This document shows, piece by piece, positions 41,098 to 53,503 of a stretch of DNA of 56,145 bases (position 1 is its first letter; the number at the start of each line of letters is the position of its first letter). Made by a program: the position numbers and the translations under genes. The stretch is taken from positions 1 to 56,145 of the forward strand of contig CANJXI010000017.1 of NCBI GenBank assembly GCA_947478785.1. The letters run 5' to 3'. Origin of the DNA: Caulobacteraceae bacterium (GTDB taxonomy: Bacteria; Pseudomonadota; Alphaproteobacteria; Caulobacterales; Caulobacteraceae). Below the pieces are notes generated by a model, which had not been told where the DNA came from, did no database searches, and was given only the letters and a program-made list of their open reading frames with translations.

Positions 41098-41350
41098 CCT
41101 TCTCCCCTTGTGGGAGAAGGTGGGCCGCGAAGTGGCTCGGATGAGGGGTCTCGCTCCGCCATCCGGCGGCTATGAGCCGCCTTGAAGATGAACCACGGAA
41201 TTCACAGAAGGCGTCGGCGTTTCCATGTCCTTCCGTGTCTTCCGTGGTTGAATTGACCTCGCGTTCGCGGGCCTCATCCCGAGGATGACGGAGCGCGACC
41301 CCTCATCCGTCAGCTTCGCTGACACCTTCTCCCACAAGGGGAGAAGGTCC
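41098..41350. repeat. Composite nested palindromic element (family C)
   Basis: The left arm CCTTCTCCCCTTGTGGGAGA... and the right arm ...TCTCCCACAAGGGGAGAAGG are reverse complements about 200 bp apart. Each continues into GGATGAGGGG / CCCCTCATCC. Inside is another inverted pair built from AACCACGGAATTCAC and CTTCCGTGGTTGAATT. The element occupies nearly all of the 274-bp gap between convergent genes. A shortened copy lies inside the hydantoinase gene at 45755-45880. Confidence 0.8.
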
Positions 41351-41357
41351 CATTGTG

Positions 41358-42056
41358 TCAGGCCGCGTCGACCAGGACGACCTCGGCGTCCTCCAGGGCG
41401 GTGACGCGCAGGCCGGTCTCGCCGGTGATGGCGGCGCCGTCGCGGGTGTCGAGGCGCACCCCGTTGACCTCCACGGAGCCGGCGGCGGCCACCAGATAGG
41501 CGTGGCGGCCGGGGGCCAGGTCGTAGGCGGCGGTCTCGCCGGCCTTGATGGTGGCGCCGGCGACCCGGGCCTGGGTGCGGATCGGCAGGGCGTCGCCGTC
41601 TTCCGGCAGGCCGAAGGCGAGCGTCACGAACCGGCCCGCCCGGTCGGCCTTGGGGAAGGGCCTAGCGCCCCAGGCGGGCGCGCCGCCGGGATGGTCGGGC
41701 TCGATCCAGATCTGGAAGAGCCGGGTGGTCTCGGGCTCCAGATTGTATTCGGCGTGGCGGATGCCCGTGCCGGCGCTCATCACCTGGACGTCGCCAGCCC
41801 CGGTGCGGCCTTCGTTGCCGAGGCTGTCCTTGTGGGTAATGGCGCCCTCGCGGACGTAGGTGATGATCTCCATGTCGGCGTGGGGATGCGGCGGGAAGCC
41901 GGAGTTGGGGGCGATCTCGTCGTCGTTCCAGACGCGCAGCGATCCCCAGCTCATGCGCAGGGGATCGCGGTAGCCCGCGAACGAGAAGTGGTGCCTGGCC
42001 TTCAGCCAGCCGTGGTCGGCGCCGCCGAGGCCCGCGAACGGTCGTTTCTCGATCAT
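41358..42056 (-). CDS. Pirin-family bicupin protein
   Basis: A 232-residue pirin-like protein. The metal site and core motifs are visible: FPPHPHADMEIITYVREGAI, HKDSLGNEGRTGAGDVQVMS, then AGTGIRHAEYNLEP. The second half is a degenerate cupin. Bacterial pirins include quercetin dioxygenase-like and regulatory members; which applies here is unknown. GAAGGAG nine bases upstream supports the start at 42056. Confidence 0.93.
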   Translation of the reverse strand: MIEKRPFAGLGGADHGWLKARHHFSFAGYRDPLRMSWGSLRVWNDDEIAPNSGFPPHPHADMEIITYVREGAITHKDSLGNEGRTGAGDVQVMSAGTGIRHAEYNLEPETTRLFQIWIEPDHPGGAPAWGARPFPKADRAGRFVTLAFGLPEDGDALPIRTQARVAGATIKAGETAAYDLAPGRHAYLVAAAGSVEVNGVRLDTRDGAAITGETGLRVTALEDAEVVLVDAA

Positions 42057-42285
42057 GTCGGCAGTCTCCTTCGGAGCGCTACATAGGCGCGCGCCGACGG
42101 GCCAGAAGGCCGCCCGCCGGACGAAGATTGCTTCCGAAATGGAAACTATGCCGGGGCGGGCCGTCCCGACTTTTTCGGATGATCGATCCCGCAGTGCGAC
42201 AACGGGGCGCATCTCAAAGGCGCCGCTCGCCGTTGTTGCATTAACCGCCACGGCCTATCGCAAGGGTTGCAGAAGGCGGGACCGG

Positions 42286-42462
42286 ATGAAGTACCAGGTA
42301 ATCGAGGCGGATGGGGCGTGGGCGGTGGTCTTCAACGGCGTCGAGCAGGCGCGGTTCGAGACCCAGGAAGCGGCCCTGCTGCACGTCGCCGACCGCCTGC
42401 GCGCGTCGGCGATCCCGAACCATCCGGCCTCGTTCGGCATCCGCTACCGGGCGCGCGCCTGA
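42286..42462 (+). CDS. Small DUF2188-like protein
   Basis: A 58-residue protein, MKYQVIEADGAWAVVFNGVE, followed by ARFETQEAALLHVADRLR. The layout of two strands with a central W and then a helix is like the ORF at 39849-40058. The frame is longer upstream, but GGCGGG precedes this ATG and homology begins here. The function is unknown. Confidence 0.65.
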   Translation: MKYQVIEADGAWAVVFNGVEQARFETQEAALLHVADRLRASAIPNHPASFGIRYRARA

Positions 42463-42474
42463 TTGTTGACTGCG

Positions 42475-42759
42475 CTAGACGCGCATTTCGAAATAGGTGG
42501 TGACCGAGCCTTCGGTGTGACCCAGCATGGTGATGCGGAATTTCTCGCCGGTGGCGATCGTCAGGTCGCCCTCGCCATCGCGGAAGCACTCGGCGGCGAC
42601 GTCGGGCGCCGCGTTGAAAGACCCCCGCAGCCGCAGGGGGCCGAGCCGCAGGGATGAGGGATCGCCGAGGATCTCGTAGTCCACCGCCCCCTGGAAGCTG
42701 CGGCAGCGCAGTTCGCCGGAGCCGTTGTGGGCGGGAAGCTGTTTACGCAGTCTCGGCAT
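42475..42759 (-). CDS. Small protein of unknown function
   Basis: A 94-residue protein: MPRLRKQLPAHNGSGELRCR, then FQGAVDYEILGDPSSLRLG and GDLTIATGEKFRITMLGHTE. It is mostly beta-type sequence and is conserved-looking. No known domain is recognised. It is convergent with the small DUF2188-like gene, 12 bp apart. Confidence 0.65.
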   Translation of the reverse strand: MPRLRKQLPAHNGSGELRCRSFQGAVDYEILGDPSSLRLGPLRLRGSFNAAPDVAAECFRDGEGDLTIATGEKFRITMLGHTEGSVTTYFEMRV

Positions 42760-42872
42760 CGGGTCTCGCTTGTGATGTAAGGGAACAACCCTAACGCACA
42801 AGGCAGAGCTTCGATCCCTGACCTGGCCCCGCCGGCGGCGAAATTCGGCAAGACCATCAAATATTTAGCTGG

Positions 42873-43055
42873 CTAGCGTTTCTTGCCCAGCTCCGCGGCG
42901 AGGTCCTTGGTCAGGCGGCCGACCTTGCGATGGGCCGCGGTGAGCTGGTCCTTGGTGACGCCCCAGCGCTTCATCCAGTATTCGACGGCCTTTCGCTCGG
43001 AGAGGTCGAGCCGGTCCTTGTCGATAAATCCGCGCTTGTCCTTCAGACCGGCCAT
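42873..43055 (-). CDS. DUF3606 protein
   Basis: A 60-residue protein with the DUF3606 pattern: DKDRLDLSERKAVEYWMKRW, then GVTKDQLTAAHRKVG. Such short helical proteins are common in alpha- and betaproteobacteria and their role is unknown. The ATG is at 43055. Confidence 0.88.
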   Translation of the reverse strand: MAGLKDKRGFIDKDRLDLSERKAVEYWMKRWGVTKDQLTAAHRKVGRLTKDLAAELGKKR

Positions 43056-43253
43056 GGGATGCTCCGCTTTCGCCTGAGCCTACTACCCTATCGTGGCCGG
43101 AAGGATAGGCGGGGCCGCCGGGGAGAAAATCCGAACGGCGACCCCAACCCCTGCATGCCCTGCGTGTGTTCAGGCACAAGGCACGCCTGAATTGGGGCGT
43201 TTCGGCCCCGCGACGGTAGGTGGCGGCTTGCCGCGCGGCAGGACGCCGCACGG

Positions 43254-43943
43254 TCAAGTTTGCGGGGCGTTGGGGGGTGCGGGCGCCGGTTCCGCGGGCG
43301 CGGCGGCCGGGCTTTCCGGGGCGGGGGCGGGGGCGGGGGCGTCTTGCGGCGCCGGCGGCGGCGGAGCCTCGGGCTCGGCGTTGACCTGCAGGGAGGCGCC
43401 CATCAGCAGGGCGCGCTCCTGCAGCGACCTGGCGGTGGTCTGGCAGCGGGCCGGCAGGCTCCAGCTCATCCATTCCTGGGCCATCCGGGCCTTGGTGACG
43501 CCGGGGCCGGCGGTCCACACCGCGTGGCCGCGCTGCACGGCCTGGGCGCCGACCACGTTGATGGGGCGGAGCGACGCCTTCTCGGCGGCGGTCATGGCGG
43601 CCTGGAAGCGTTTGAGGTCCGCGTGGCCCTGCTTCTGCTGGTCGGCGTAGACTTTCAGGTCGTCGGAGAGCTTGCGGCCCGGCGGACGGAAGGTCGATTC
43701 GATGCGGGTGACCTCGGGCATCACCGCGTCGTGCAGGTCGAGATAGCCGCGCAGGTTGCCGTAGCACCAGGCCACGAACTGGTAGTCGTCATGCGGCGCG
43801 CCCGGCGGGAAGGGCTCCGGCGGCGGCGCCTCGGGGGCGGGCGCCTCGGCGGCGGGCGGGGCCTCGGCCGGCGCGGGCGTGGGCGCGGCCTCGCCGTCCG
43901 GCTGGACGAGGAACAGGGAAAGCACGAGGGCGAGGAAGGTCAT
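43254..43943 (-). CDS. Exported Pro/Ala-flanked protein of unknown function
   Basis: A 229-residue protein with a signal peptide-like start (MTFLALVLSLFLVQP). Low-complexity Pro/Ala/Glu regions lie at both ends (about residues 16-50 and 180-229). The central helical domain has YQFVAWCYGNLRGYLDLHDA, RKLSDDLKVYADQQKQGHAD and MAQEWMSWSLPARCQTT, with a Cys near each end of the domain that could form a disulfide. No family is recognised. It follows the hydantoinase gene on the same strand by 31 bp, so cotranscription is possible. Confidence 0.75.
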   Translation of the reverse strand: MTFLALVLSLFLVQPDGEAAPTPAPAEAPPAAEAPAPEAPPPEPFPPGAPHDDYQFVAWCYGNLRGYLDLHDAVMPEVTRIESTFRPPGRKLSDDLKVYADQQKQGHADLKRFQAAMTAAEKASLRPINVVGAQAVQRGHAVWTAGPGVTKARMAQEWMSWSLPARCQTTARSLQERALLMGASLQVNAEPEAPPPPAPQDAPAPAPAPESPAAAPAEPAPAPPNAPQT

Positions 43944-43974
43944 GGGGGGAGGAACCTCAGGAATTCAGCAATTT

Positions 43975-47640
<3,666 letters not shown>

Positions 47641-47701
47641 AACTTAACCCGCCCGATGCTTGTCATGGGGACGCCACACTTTTAAGGCTTCCGCTTATCC
47701 C

Positions 47702-48397
47702 ATGAGCTTCTGGCGCAAAATAGCCGGTCTGGCGGTCCGCAACCTCGACGAGGCGGAATGTCCGGACTGCCCAGCCGGCCTTCCGGGCGCGGATCCCGCG
47801 TTCTCGACGGCCGTCACGGCGCTGGGCGCCAAGCTGGCCAAGGCCGACGGGAACGCCCAGGCCTCAGAGTACGACGCCTTCGCGGAGGTCTTCCAGCCGC
47901 AGGACGGCAGCCAGGGCAATGTGCGCCGGCTCTACCAGCTGGCCCGCCAGACCACGCGGGGCTTCGAGAGCTACGCCCGAAGGCTCGCCAAGCGCTATCG
48001 CGGCTGCCCGCAGATCCTGGAGGATGTGCTGGACGGCCTGTTCTTCGTGGCCACCTCCGACGGGGTGGTGACCGGCGACGAGCTCGCCTACCTGGCGCGC
48101 GTCTCGGAGCTGTTCGGCCAGAGCCCGCTGGTGTTCCGCCGGTTGAAGGCCACGCACCTGGGCCAGGAGGCCGGCGATCCCTACACGGTGCTGGGGGTGG
48201 TCCACGACGCGCCCGACGCCGCCGTGCGGGCCGCCTGGAAGGCCATGCTGTCGGAGGCGCACCCGGACCGGGCCCGCGCCCGGGGCCTGCCCGCCGAGTT
48301 CATCGAGGTCGCCGAGGCCAAGGCAGCGGCGATAAACGCCGCTTTCGACATCGTGATGCGCGAACGCAAGGCGCTGGCGCTTGAAGGTGCGGCATAG
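47702..48397 (+). CDS. TerB-J-domain (DjlA-like) protein
   Basis: A 231-residue protein. Residues about 30-150 form a TerB-like helical domain (FSTAVTALGAKLAKADGNAQ, EYDAFAEVFQP, VLDGLFFVATSDGVVTGDEL). Residues about 160-225 form a J-domain: DPYTVLGVVHDAPDAAVRAA with the HPD motif in LSEAHPDRARARG, then KAAAINAAFDIV. This is the DjlA arrangement, but the N-terminal membrane anchor of E. coli DjlA is not obvious, so it may be soluble. It would stimulate a DnaK-type chaperone. It is divergent from the hydantoinase gene. Confidence 0.9.
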   Translation: MSFWRKIAGLAVRNLDEAECPDCPAGLPGADPAFSTAVTALGAKLAKADGNAQASEYDAFAEVFQPQDGSQGNVRRLYQLARQTTRGFESYARRLAKRYRGCPQILEDVLDGLFFVATSDGVVTGDELAYLARVSELFGQSPLVFRRLKATHLGQEAGDPYTVLGVVHDAPDAAVRAAWKAMLSEAHPDRARARGLPAEFIEVAEAKAAAINAAFDIVMRERKALALEGAA

Positions 48398-48488
48398 GAA
48401 CCCCTCATAGGTTGTACGTGGTTGACGCACAGAGCGGTTGCGGCGACATAATCCATCCTGGCCCCGTGTCGGGCCCTACGAGGACGCC

Positions 48489-48776
48489 ATGGTGAAAGAG
48501 TTCGCCGCCCGTCACGGATCCGCCCTGCGCAGCCTGGCTGTGCTCGGAGGACTTCTGGCCACCATCGCCGCCGTCGTCGTCGGCGCGATCCTGGCCGTGG
48601 TGTTCGCCGCCACCGTCGCGGTGATCGCGGTGATGGCCTCGGCGCTGCTGGGGTTCGCGGGGCTGGCCATGCGCGCCCGCCGCACGGCGCGGGCCCGGCG
48701 CAACGACGGGGTCATCGAGGCCCGTCACCTGGGCGGCCACCACTGGGTGGCCTACGGCTGGAACGAGCGGACCTAA
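48489..48776 (+). CDS. Small two-helix membrane protein
   Basis: A 95-residue protein. Hydrophobic segments run through about residues 15-60 (LAVLGGLLATIAAVVVGAIL, AVVFAATVAVIAVMASALLG), long enough for two helices. A basic stretch (RARRTARARRNDG) and HLGGHHWVAYGWNERT follow. No family is recognised. An upstream in-frame start at 48438 is possible, but the ATG at 48489 begins the conserved hydrophobic part. Confidence 0.68.
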   Translation: MVKEFAARHGSALRSLAVLGGLLATIAAVVVGAILAVVFAATVAVIAVMASALLGFAGLAMRARRTARARRNDGVIEARHLGGHHWVAYGWNERT

Positions 48777-48877
48777 GCTCAAGCCTTCCAACGTCCCGCC
48801 AAGGCCAAGCTGCGCTTGAGTGCGCGCGTGCGGGCCACTAACGTTCGTCGCAACCTTCGTTTTCGGGGACGGACACC

Positions 48878-49171
48878 ATGACCATCGGGATCATCGCGAC
48901 CTTCAAGATCAAGGCGGACAAGATCGCCGAGTTCGAGGGCGTGTTCGCCACGCTCGCCAAGGCGGTGCTGGCCAACGAGCCCGGGTGCCTGGCCTACCAG
49001 TTGACCCGCAGCCGCACCGACCCGACGACCTACAAGGTGCTGGAGCTCTACAAGGACCAGGCGGCGGTCACCGCGCACGGCGGGGCGGAGTATTTCAAGA
49101 CCGCGTTCCCGAAGCTGAGCCCGACCCTCGACGGCACGCCGAACATCGAACACCTGGACGGCGTCGGGTAG
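48878..49171 (+). CDS. Antibiotic-biosynthesis-monooxygenase (ABM) domain protein
   Basis: A 97-residue dimeric alpha/beta-barrel ABM protein: GIIATFKIKADKIAEFEGVF, then LAKAVLANEPGCLAYQLTRS, YKVLELYKDQAAVTAHGGAE and YFKTAFPKLSP. The closest type is the YgiN-like quinol monooxygenases, which act without cofactor. It is convergent with the P450 gene, with a hairpin between them. Confidence 0.9.
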   Translation: MTIGIIATFKIKADKIAEFEGVFATLAKAVLANEPGCLAYQLTRSRTDPTTYKVLELYKDQAAVTAHGGAEYFKTAFPKLSPTLDGTPNIEHLDGVG

Positions 49172-49178
49172 GGCGGTT

Positions 49179-49208
49179 CCTCTCCCCGGCGAAGCCGGGA
49201 AGGAGAGG
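49179..49208. terminator. Hairpin between convergent genes
   Basis: CCTCTCC-CCGGC and GCCGG-(GAA)-GGAGAGG form a near-continuous stem around GAA. It lies between the ABM gene stop (49171) and the P450 stop (49212) and may serve both transcripts. It also resembles the CTCTCCCCCGG hairpin at 52884-52913. Confidence 0.6.
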
Positions 49209-49211
49209 TAG

Positions 49212-50483
49212 CTAGTTGCGGGTCGGAATGAGCACCGGCAGGTATTCGTAGCCCTTCACGAAGGCGGACGGGACGCGGCGGGGCGGGCCCACCACCTCGA
49301 TGCGCGGGAAGCGCTTGAGGATCTCCTCCCAGATGATCTTCAGCTGCAGTTCGGCCAGGCGGTTGCCGACACATCGGTGGATGCCGAAGCCGAAGGCAAG
49401 GTGGCGGCGCACGTCCGGGCGCTCGATGAGGTATTCGTCGGGCCGCTCGATCACCGTCTCGTCGCGGTTGCCGGAGACGTACCACATGGCCACCTTGTCG
49501 CCGGCCCGGATGGTCTTGCCACCCAGTTCGACGTCGCGGACGGCGGTCCGGCGCATGTAGGCGAGCGGGGTCTGCCAGCGGATGGTCTCCGACACCATGG
49601 CGGGGATCAGGGCCGGGTTCTCGCGCAGGCGGCGGTCCTGCTCCGGGTTCTGGGAGAGGGCCAGGACCGAGCCTGAGATGGTGTTGCGGGTGGTGTCGTT
49701 GCCGCCGACGATCAGCAGCACCAGGTTGCCCAGGTACTCCATGCGATCCATGTCCCGGGTGGATTCGCCGTGCGCCAGCATGGAGATCAGGTCGAACGTC
49801 GGCGGGGCGTTCACCCGCTCGTTCCACAGGCGCATGAAGTAGTCGACGCACTCGAACAGCTCGGCGCGGCGCTCGGCCTCGGCGGCGTCCGGATCGGTGG
49901 TCGAGAAGACCCCGGAATCCGGGGTCGCGGTGGCCACGTCGGACCAGCGGGTGAGCTTGCGGCGGTCCTCCCACGGGAAGTCGAAGAGCGTCGCAAGCGT
50001 CATGGTGGTGAGCTCGATGGAGACCTTGTCCACCCAGTCGAAGGTCTCGCCGATCGGGCAGGTGTCGAGGATTTCGCCGGCCCGGCGTCGGATCGTCGCC
50101 TCCATGTTCCGCAGGTTCCCGCCCGCGACGATGGGGCTGACGGTCTTGCGCTGCACGTCGTGCTTGGGCGGGTCCATGGCGATGAACATCGGCAGGGTGA
50201 AATCCTCCGCCGGGTCGGGCAGCACGATGGTCGGCTCGGAGGAGAAGGCCTCGTGGTTGGTGTCCACGGCCATGATGTCGTCGTAGCGGGTGACCGACCA
50301 GTAGCCGCCGATATCCTTGACGGGGGAGACGGCCCAGTGGACCGGATCCTCGGCGCGCAGGCGCGCGAAATAGGGGGCCCAGGAGTCCGTTCGGAAGAGT
50401 TCCGGATCGGCCGGATTGATCTCGGCCAGCGGCATGGACCATGCCGCGTCGTGGGCGGCGCGCGAAAGCTCGGCGGCATCCAT
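49212..50483 (-). CDS. Cytochrome P450
   Basis: A 423-residue soluble P450. The I-helix oxygen-activation motif is LLIVGGNDTTRNTISG near residue 261, the E-x-x-R motif is MVSETIRW near 298, and the haem-binding loop is FGFGIHRCVGNRLAELQ with Cys near residue 370. There is no membrane anchor, as usual for bacterial P450s. AMDPPKHDVQRKTVSPIV near residue 105 is typical of the class that oxidises terpenes or fatty-acid-like substrates (CYP108/CYP125-like), but the substrate is unknown. AGGGAG precedes the start. No ferredoxin or reductase gene is in the window. Confidence 0.95.
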   Translation of the reverse strand: MDAAELSRAAHDAAWSMPLAEINPADPELFRTDSWAPYFARLRAEDPVHWAVSPVKDIGGYWSVTRYDDIMAVDTNHEAFSSEPTIVLPDPAEDFTLPMFIAMDPPKHDVQRKTVSPIVAGGNLRNMEATIRRRAGEILDTCPIGETFDWVDKVSIELTTMTLATLFDFPWEDRRKLTRWSDVATATPDSGVFSTTDPDAAEAERRAELFECVDYFMRLWNERVNAPPTFDLISMLAHGESTRDMDRMEYLGNLVLLIVGGNDTTRNTISGSVLALSQNPEQDRRLRENPALIPAMVSETIRWQTPLAYMRRTAVRDVELGGKTIRAGDKVAMWYVSGNRDETVIERPDEYLIERPDVRRHLAFGFGIHRCVGNRLAELQLKIIWEEILKRFPRIEVVGPPRRVPSAFVKGYEYLPVLIPTRN

Positions 50484-50732
50484 GGCCTGACTCCCTAGCC
50501 CGGCGGACTTCCGCCGCCGCCCAAGGATTATTCGCCCGATCGCGACAAAGGGGAAGGCGCGGGCGCCCGGAGCGGCGGGGGGCGGTAAATTTGTTCGTTG
50601 AACGTGTTCGACCAGGAATTCCCTTAACCGTTTTGTATGGGTTGGGGCGGATACCTAGCGGTAGAGCTGCAACGGTCGCGAGTGGGCCGATTTGGGGTGG
50701 CGTGGCGCGGCGTGGCGTCACCGGAGGTGTCA

Positions 50733-51911
50733 GTGGCGGTCGCGGACCGATCTTTTCGCAGTTTGAGCGGCCTGGAAAAGACGGCTTCGACCAGCCGTGT
50801 GCTGAATCTGGCCGCCGTGGCCACGCTCAACGCGGACGATCCCGAATACGCGACCGCGCCGTTCTTCCGGGCCTCCTCGCTGAACGGGGCGGTGATCATC
50901 AAGCATCGGCTGCGGCAGGACGAGCAGTACAATTTCGAGCAATCCAAGCGGATCTCGACCAAGCTGATCATCCCGTTCGAGCGTACCGACCTCAGCCTGG
51001 GCGGCCGCTCGCTGTTCGTGGGCCAGCGCGGCTGGCAGGTGCTGCTCGACCAGCTGCGCGGGGACCAGGACGACGCGGCTCGCGACGTGGCCCTGCTGGA
51101 GGCGCTGGACGAGCTGCCCTCGCTCGACCCCTTCCTGCTGCGCGAGCACCTGAAGCGCCGCGATTTCAAGATCGCCAACTGCTATTTCGCCATCTCCGGG
51201 GCCGACCTGGACCGCATGCAGCGGTTCGTCTCCGGCGAAATCTCCAAGCTGGTGGACCTGGCCTATGACGGCCAGGGCGGCGGGGCGAACAATATCGCCA
51301 AGCTGGTCACCCTGCTGCTCTCCGGCCAGGACGACGCCAGGCTGGAGCCGCTGCGGATCACGCTGGGGCTGGAGGGCGCCGACTTCCGAGAGGGCGTGTT
51401 CAGCTGGAAGGGATTCCTCTACTACAAATGGGTCCTGAACAGCCTCTGGCCGGAATTGCGCGCGGTGATCGCGGAGCTGGCCGAAGTGAAGATCGTGGGG
51501 CCGCGCGACAACGAACTCCTGCTCAGCGTCAAGCAGACCGGCCAGAAGGTGAACAGCCGGATCATGGGCCAGGTGAAGAAGGTCCGCGACAGCCTGCAGG
51601 TCTACGATGACGCGTTCGGCCAGCTGACCCAGGCCGGCAAGCCCACCGCTTTCCGCGACTTCCTGCTGAAGTCGCCGGAGATGTTCATCACCCTGGGCGA
51701 GCGCACGGGGATGGTCAGCCACATCGCCAGCTTCTGGCGCTATCGTTTCCCGAAGGGCCGGCCGCTGCGCGCCGAGCTCGACGAGCTGTTCGACATCCTG
51801 CAGGACTTCTACCACGGCCTGGGCGAAGAGGAGGAGAACCCCACCGCCCAGCCGAAAATGGCCGAAGAGCTGCTGGACTCGAACGCGCTGCCGATCGGCC
51901 GGGCTATCTAG
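50733..51911 (+). CDS. Conserved protein of unknown function
   Basis: A 392-residue protein with no signal peptide or membrane helix. Recognisable local features are FFRASSLNGAVIIKHRLRQD, LIIPFERTDLSLGGRSLFVG, LLREHLKRRDFKIANCYFAI and the helical ILQDFYHGLGEEEENPTAQP near the end. I do not recognise a domain; it looks like a well-kept Caulobacterales-type protein with a helical second half. The GTG at 50733 is preferred because GGAGG lies five bases before it; the frame is open back to 50637. It is divergent from the P450, about 250 bp apart, in a gap that contains a TTTGTTCGTTGAACG-like AT-rich patch and no other gene. Confidence 0.7.
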   Translation: MAVADRSFRSLSGLEKTASTSRVLNLAAVATLNADDPEYATAPFFRASSLNGAVIIKHRLRQDEQYNFEQSKRISTKLIIPFERTDLSLGGRSLFVGQRGWQVLLDQLRGDQDDAARDVALLEALDELPSLDPFLLREHLKRRDFKIANCYFAISGADLDRMQRFVSGEISKLVDLAYDGQGGGANNIAKLVTLLLSGQDDARLEPLRITLGLEGADFREGVFSWKGFLYYKWVLNSLWPELRAVIAELAEVKIVGPRDNELLLSVKQTGQKVNSRIMGQVKKVRDSLQVYDDAFGQLTQAGKPTAFRDFLLKSPEMFITLGERTGMVSHIASFWRYRFPKGRPLRAELDELFDILQDFYHGLGEEEENPTAQPKMAEELLDSNALPIGRAI

Positions 51912-51980
51912 GGTCCGAGTTGGCCTCGCCTCCTCGCGGCAGGTCGAGCCAGGCTAGTGACTCCGTTATTTTCGTGATCG

Positions 51981-52104
51981 TCATCGCCGGGCTTGTCCGG
52001 GCGATCCATGATCTCCGTGGCGTAGGCATGAATGCGGCGGGGCTGCCACGGACTATTGCATTCTCTCGCGTTCATGGATCCCCCGGACAAGCCGGGGGAT
52101 GACG
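51981..52104. repeat. Palindromic intergenic repeat (family B)
   Basis: TCATCGCCGGGCTTGTCCGG on the left and CCCCGGACAAGCCGGGGGAT on the right, with ATCCATGA/TTCATGGAT inner arms. It is the same family as 36961-37073 and a type common between genes in alphaproteobacteria. It nearly fills the gap between convergent genes. Confidence 0.8.
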
Positions 52105-52149
52105 ATATGTAAATTAAATCAATAGTCTGATTGGGTTACCAGCCTTAGC

Positions 52150-52761
52150 CTAGCCTGGCGCCATGGCCCGGCGGCGCTTGCCGCGCAGGACGGCGCCGAC
52201 GCCGCCGAAGCCCATGATCATCAGGGCCCAGCTGGCCGGCTCGGGGACGGCGAAGCCGCCTTCGCTGAGCGGGCCAAGGCCGCGCGGGAGGATCGTCTCG
52301 GCGGTGACCATGCCCACCGAATTGGCCACGTAACCCTGACCGGGGGCGGCCTTGTAGAGTTCGTACTGGGTCGGGCTGTCGGAGAACAGGTTGTACTCGA
52401 AGCCGCTCGCCGAGGTGAACAGGATGCCCGGGTTGGAGAGCCACGGAACGCCGCCGGAGGTGGTCAGCACATTGTCGAAGATGAACAGGCCGTCGGCGGA
52501 ATAGGAGGCCTGGGGCTGGTTCGGGTTGGCGGTGAGCGCAAGGATGGTGTCGCCATCGACCTGGCCCGAGACCCCGGTGATGTTGAAGCCGCCGAGCGCG
52601 TTCATCTGGTCGTCGACGGTGAGCGTCAGGCTGGCCGCGGCCGGCGCCCCGCTCCACGCGGCGTACTGGAGGAGCCAGGTGGCCGCCTGGGCGCCGGAGG
52701 CGCTGGCCGCCAGCAGGAAGGCGGCGGAAGCGGCGGCGGCCTTGGAGATCAGATGGCGCAT
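52150..52761 (-). CDS. PEPxxWA-CTERM sorting-domain exported protein
   Basis: A 203-residue protein. The signal peptide is AAAASAAFLLAASASGAQA. The mature region is beta-type (AASLTLTVDDQMNALGGFNI, GDTILALTANPNQPQ, LFIFDNVLTTSGG). The C-terminus is VPEPASWALMIMGFGGVGAV followed by LRGKRRR, the PEPxxWA motif, helix and basic tail. It is the second such protein in the window but shares little with the first outside the sorting signal. The exosortase is elsewhere. Confidence 0.92.
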   Translation of the reverse strand: MRHLISKAAAASAAFLLAASASGAQAATWLLQYAAWSGAPAAASLTLTVDDQMNALGGFNITGVSGQVDGDTILALTANPNQPQASYSADGLFIFDNVLTTSGGVPWLSNPGILFTSASGFEYNLFSDSPTQYELYKAAPGQGYVANSVGMVTAETILPRGLGPLSEGGFAVPEPASWALMIMGFGGVGAVLRGKRRRAMAPG

Positions 52762-52883
52762 GGGTAGCCCTGGAAACGCGTCCCCGAAGTCCAGACGCTT
52801 ACAATGTACGCAAGCTAAACCATCAGGGTTTCAACTTCGTTGTGCGGCGGCCTGTCGCAGGGCGGGAGGGGTGGGAGAATCCA

Positions 52884-52913
52884 CCTCTCCCCCGGGCGTC
52901 GCCGGGGGAGAGG
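52884..52913. terminator. Hairpin downstream of dihydrofolate reductase
   Basis: CCTCTCCCCCGG and CCGGGGGAGAGG, a perfect 12-bp stem. It lies six bases after the minus-strand DHFR stop (52919). No T-run follows, so it could also be a small palindromic repeat. Confidence 0.55.
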
Positions 52914-52918
52914 AGTTC

Positions 52919-53437
52919 TCAGCGGCGTTCCAGGACGCGGATGGTGAAGGCGTACTGATCGTCGTCCGAGATCTCGTGGCGCTCGGCGCGGACCTCGGTC
53001 CAGGCGCTTTCGTCGATGGGGGCGAGCACGGTGTCGCCTGCGATCTCGGCGTCGATGTCGGTGAGGTAGAGGCGCCGGGCCTTGGGCAGGGCGAGCTCGA
53101 AGAGCGAGGCGCCGCCGATCACGCAGAATTCGGAGGCGCCGTCCTCCTGGGCCTGTTCGCGGGCGATGGCGGCGGCCTCGATGAAGTCCTCGCAAGCCAC
53201 CGCCTGGGCCGGCTCGAAGGAGCCGTCGCGGGAGAGCACGATGTTGGTCCGGCCGACCAGGGGACGCTTGGGCAGGCTTTCCCAGGTCTTGCGGCCCATG
53301 ATCACGGGCTTGCCCATGGTCACGGCGCGGAAGTTGGCCATGTCGGTCTTGAGCCGCCAGGGCAGGTGGCCGTTGCGGCCGATCACGCCGTTGCGGGCGC
53401 GTGCGATGGGGCCGGCGGCGAGGATGGGAGCGGGCAT
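52919..53437 (-). CDS. folA: Dihydrofolate reductase
   Basis: A 172-residue DHFR that would regenerate tetrahydrofolate from dihydrofolate with NADPH. Family landmarks are in order: IARARNGVIGRNGHLPWRLK, TDMANFRAVTMGKPVIMGRK, TWESLPKRPLVGRTNIVLS, FCVIGGASLFELALPKARRL and YLTDIDAEIAGDT. The acidic active-site residue after LPW is in LKTDM. Thymidylate synthase, the usual neighbour, is absent. The ATG at 53437 begins the domain; no strong ribosome site is visible, so the start is the least certain part. Confidence 0.93.
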   Translation of the reverse strand: MPAPILAAGPIARARNGVIGRNGHLPWRLKTDMANFRAVTMGKPVIMGRKTWESLPKRPLVGRTNIVLSRDGSFEPAQAVACEDFIEAAAIAREQAQEDGASEFCVIGGASLFELALPKARRLYLTDIDAEIAGDTVLAPIDESAWTEVRAERHEISDDDQYAFTIRVLERR

Positions 53438-53503
53438 GGCGGGTTTCTTAACAGAGACGGCAGGGTTAATCAGAGCTTTACCGGCGCTTCCTAGCCTTTC
53501 CCG

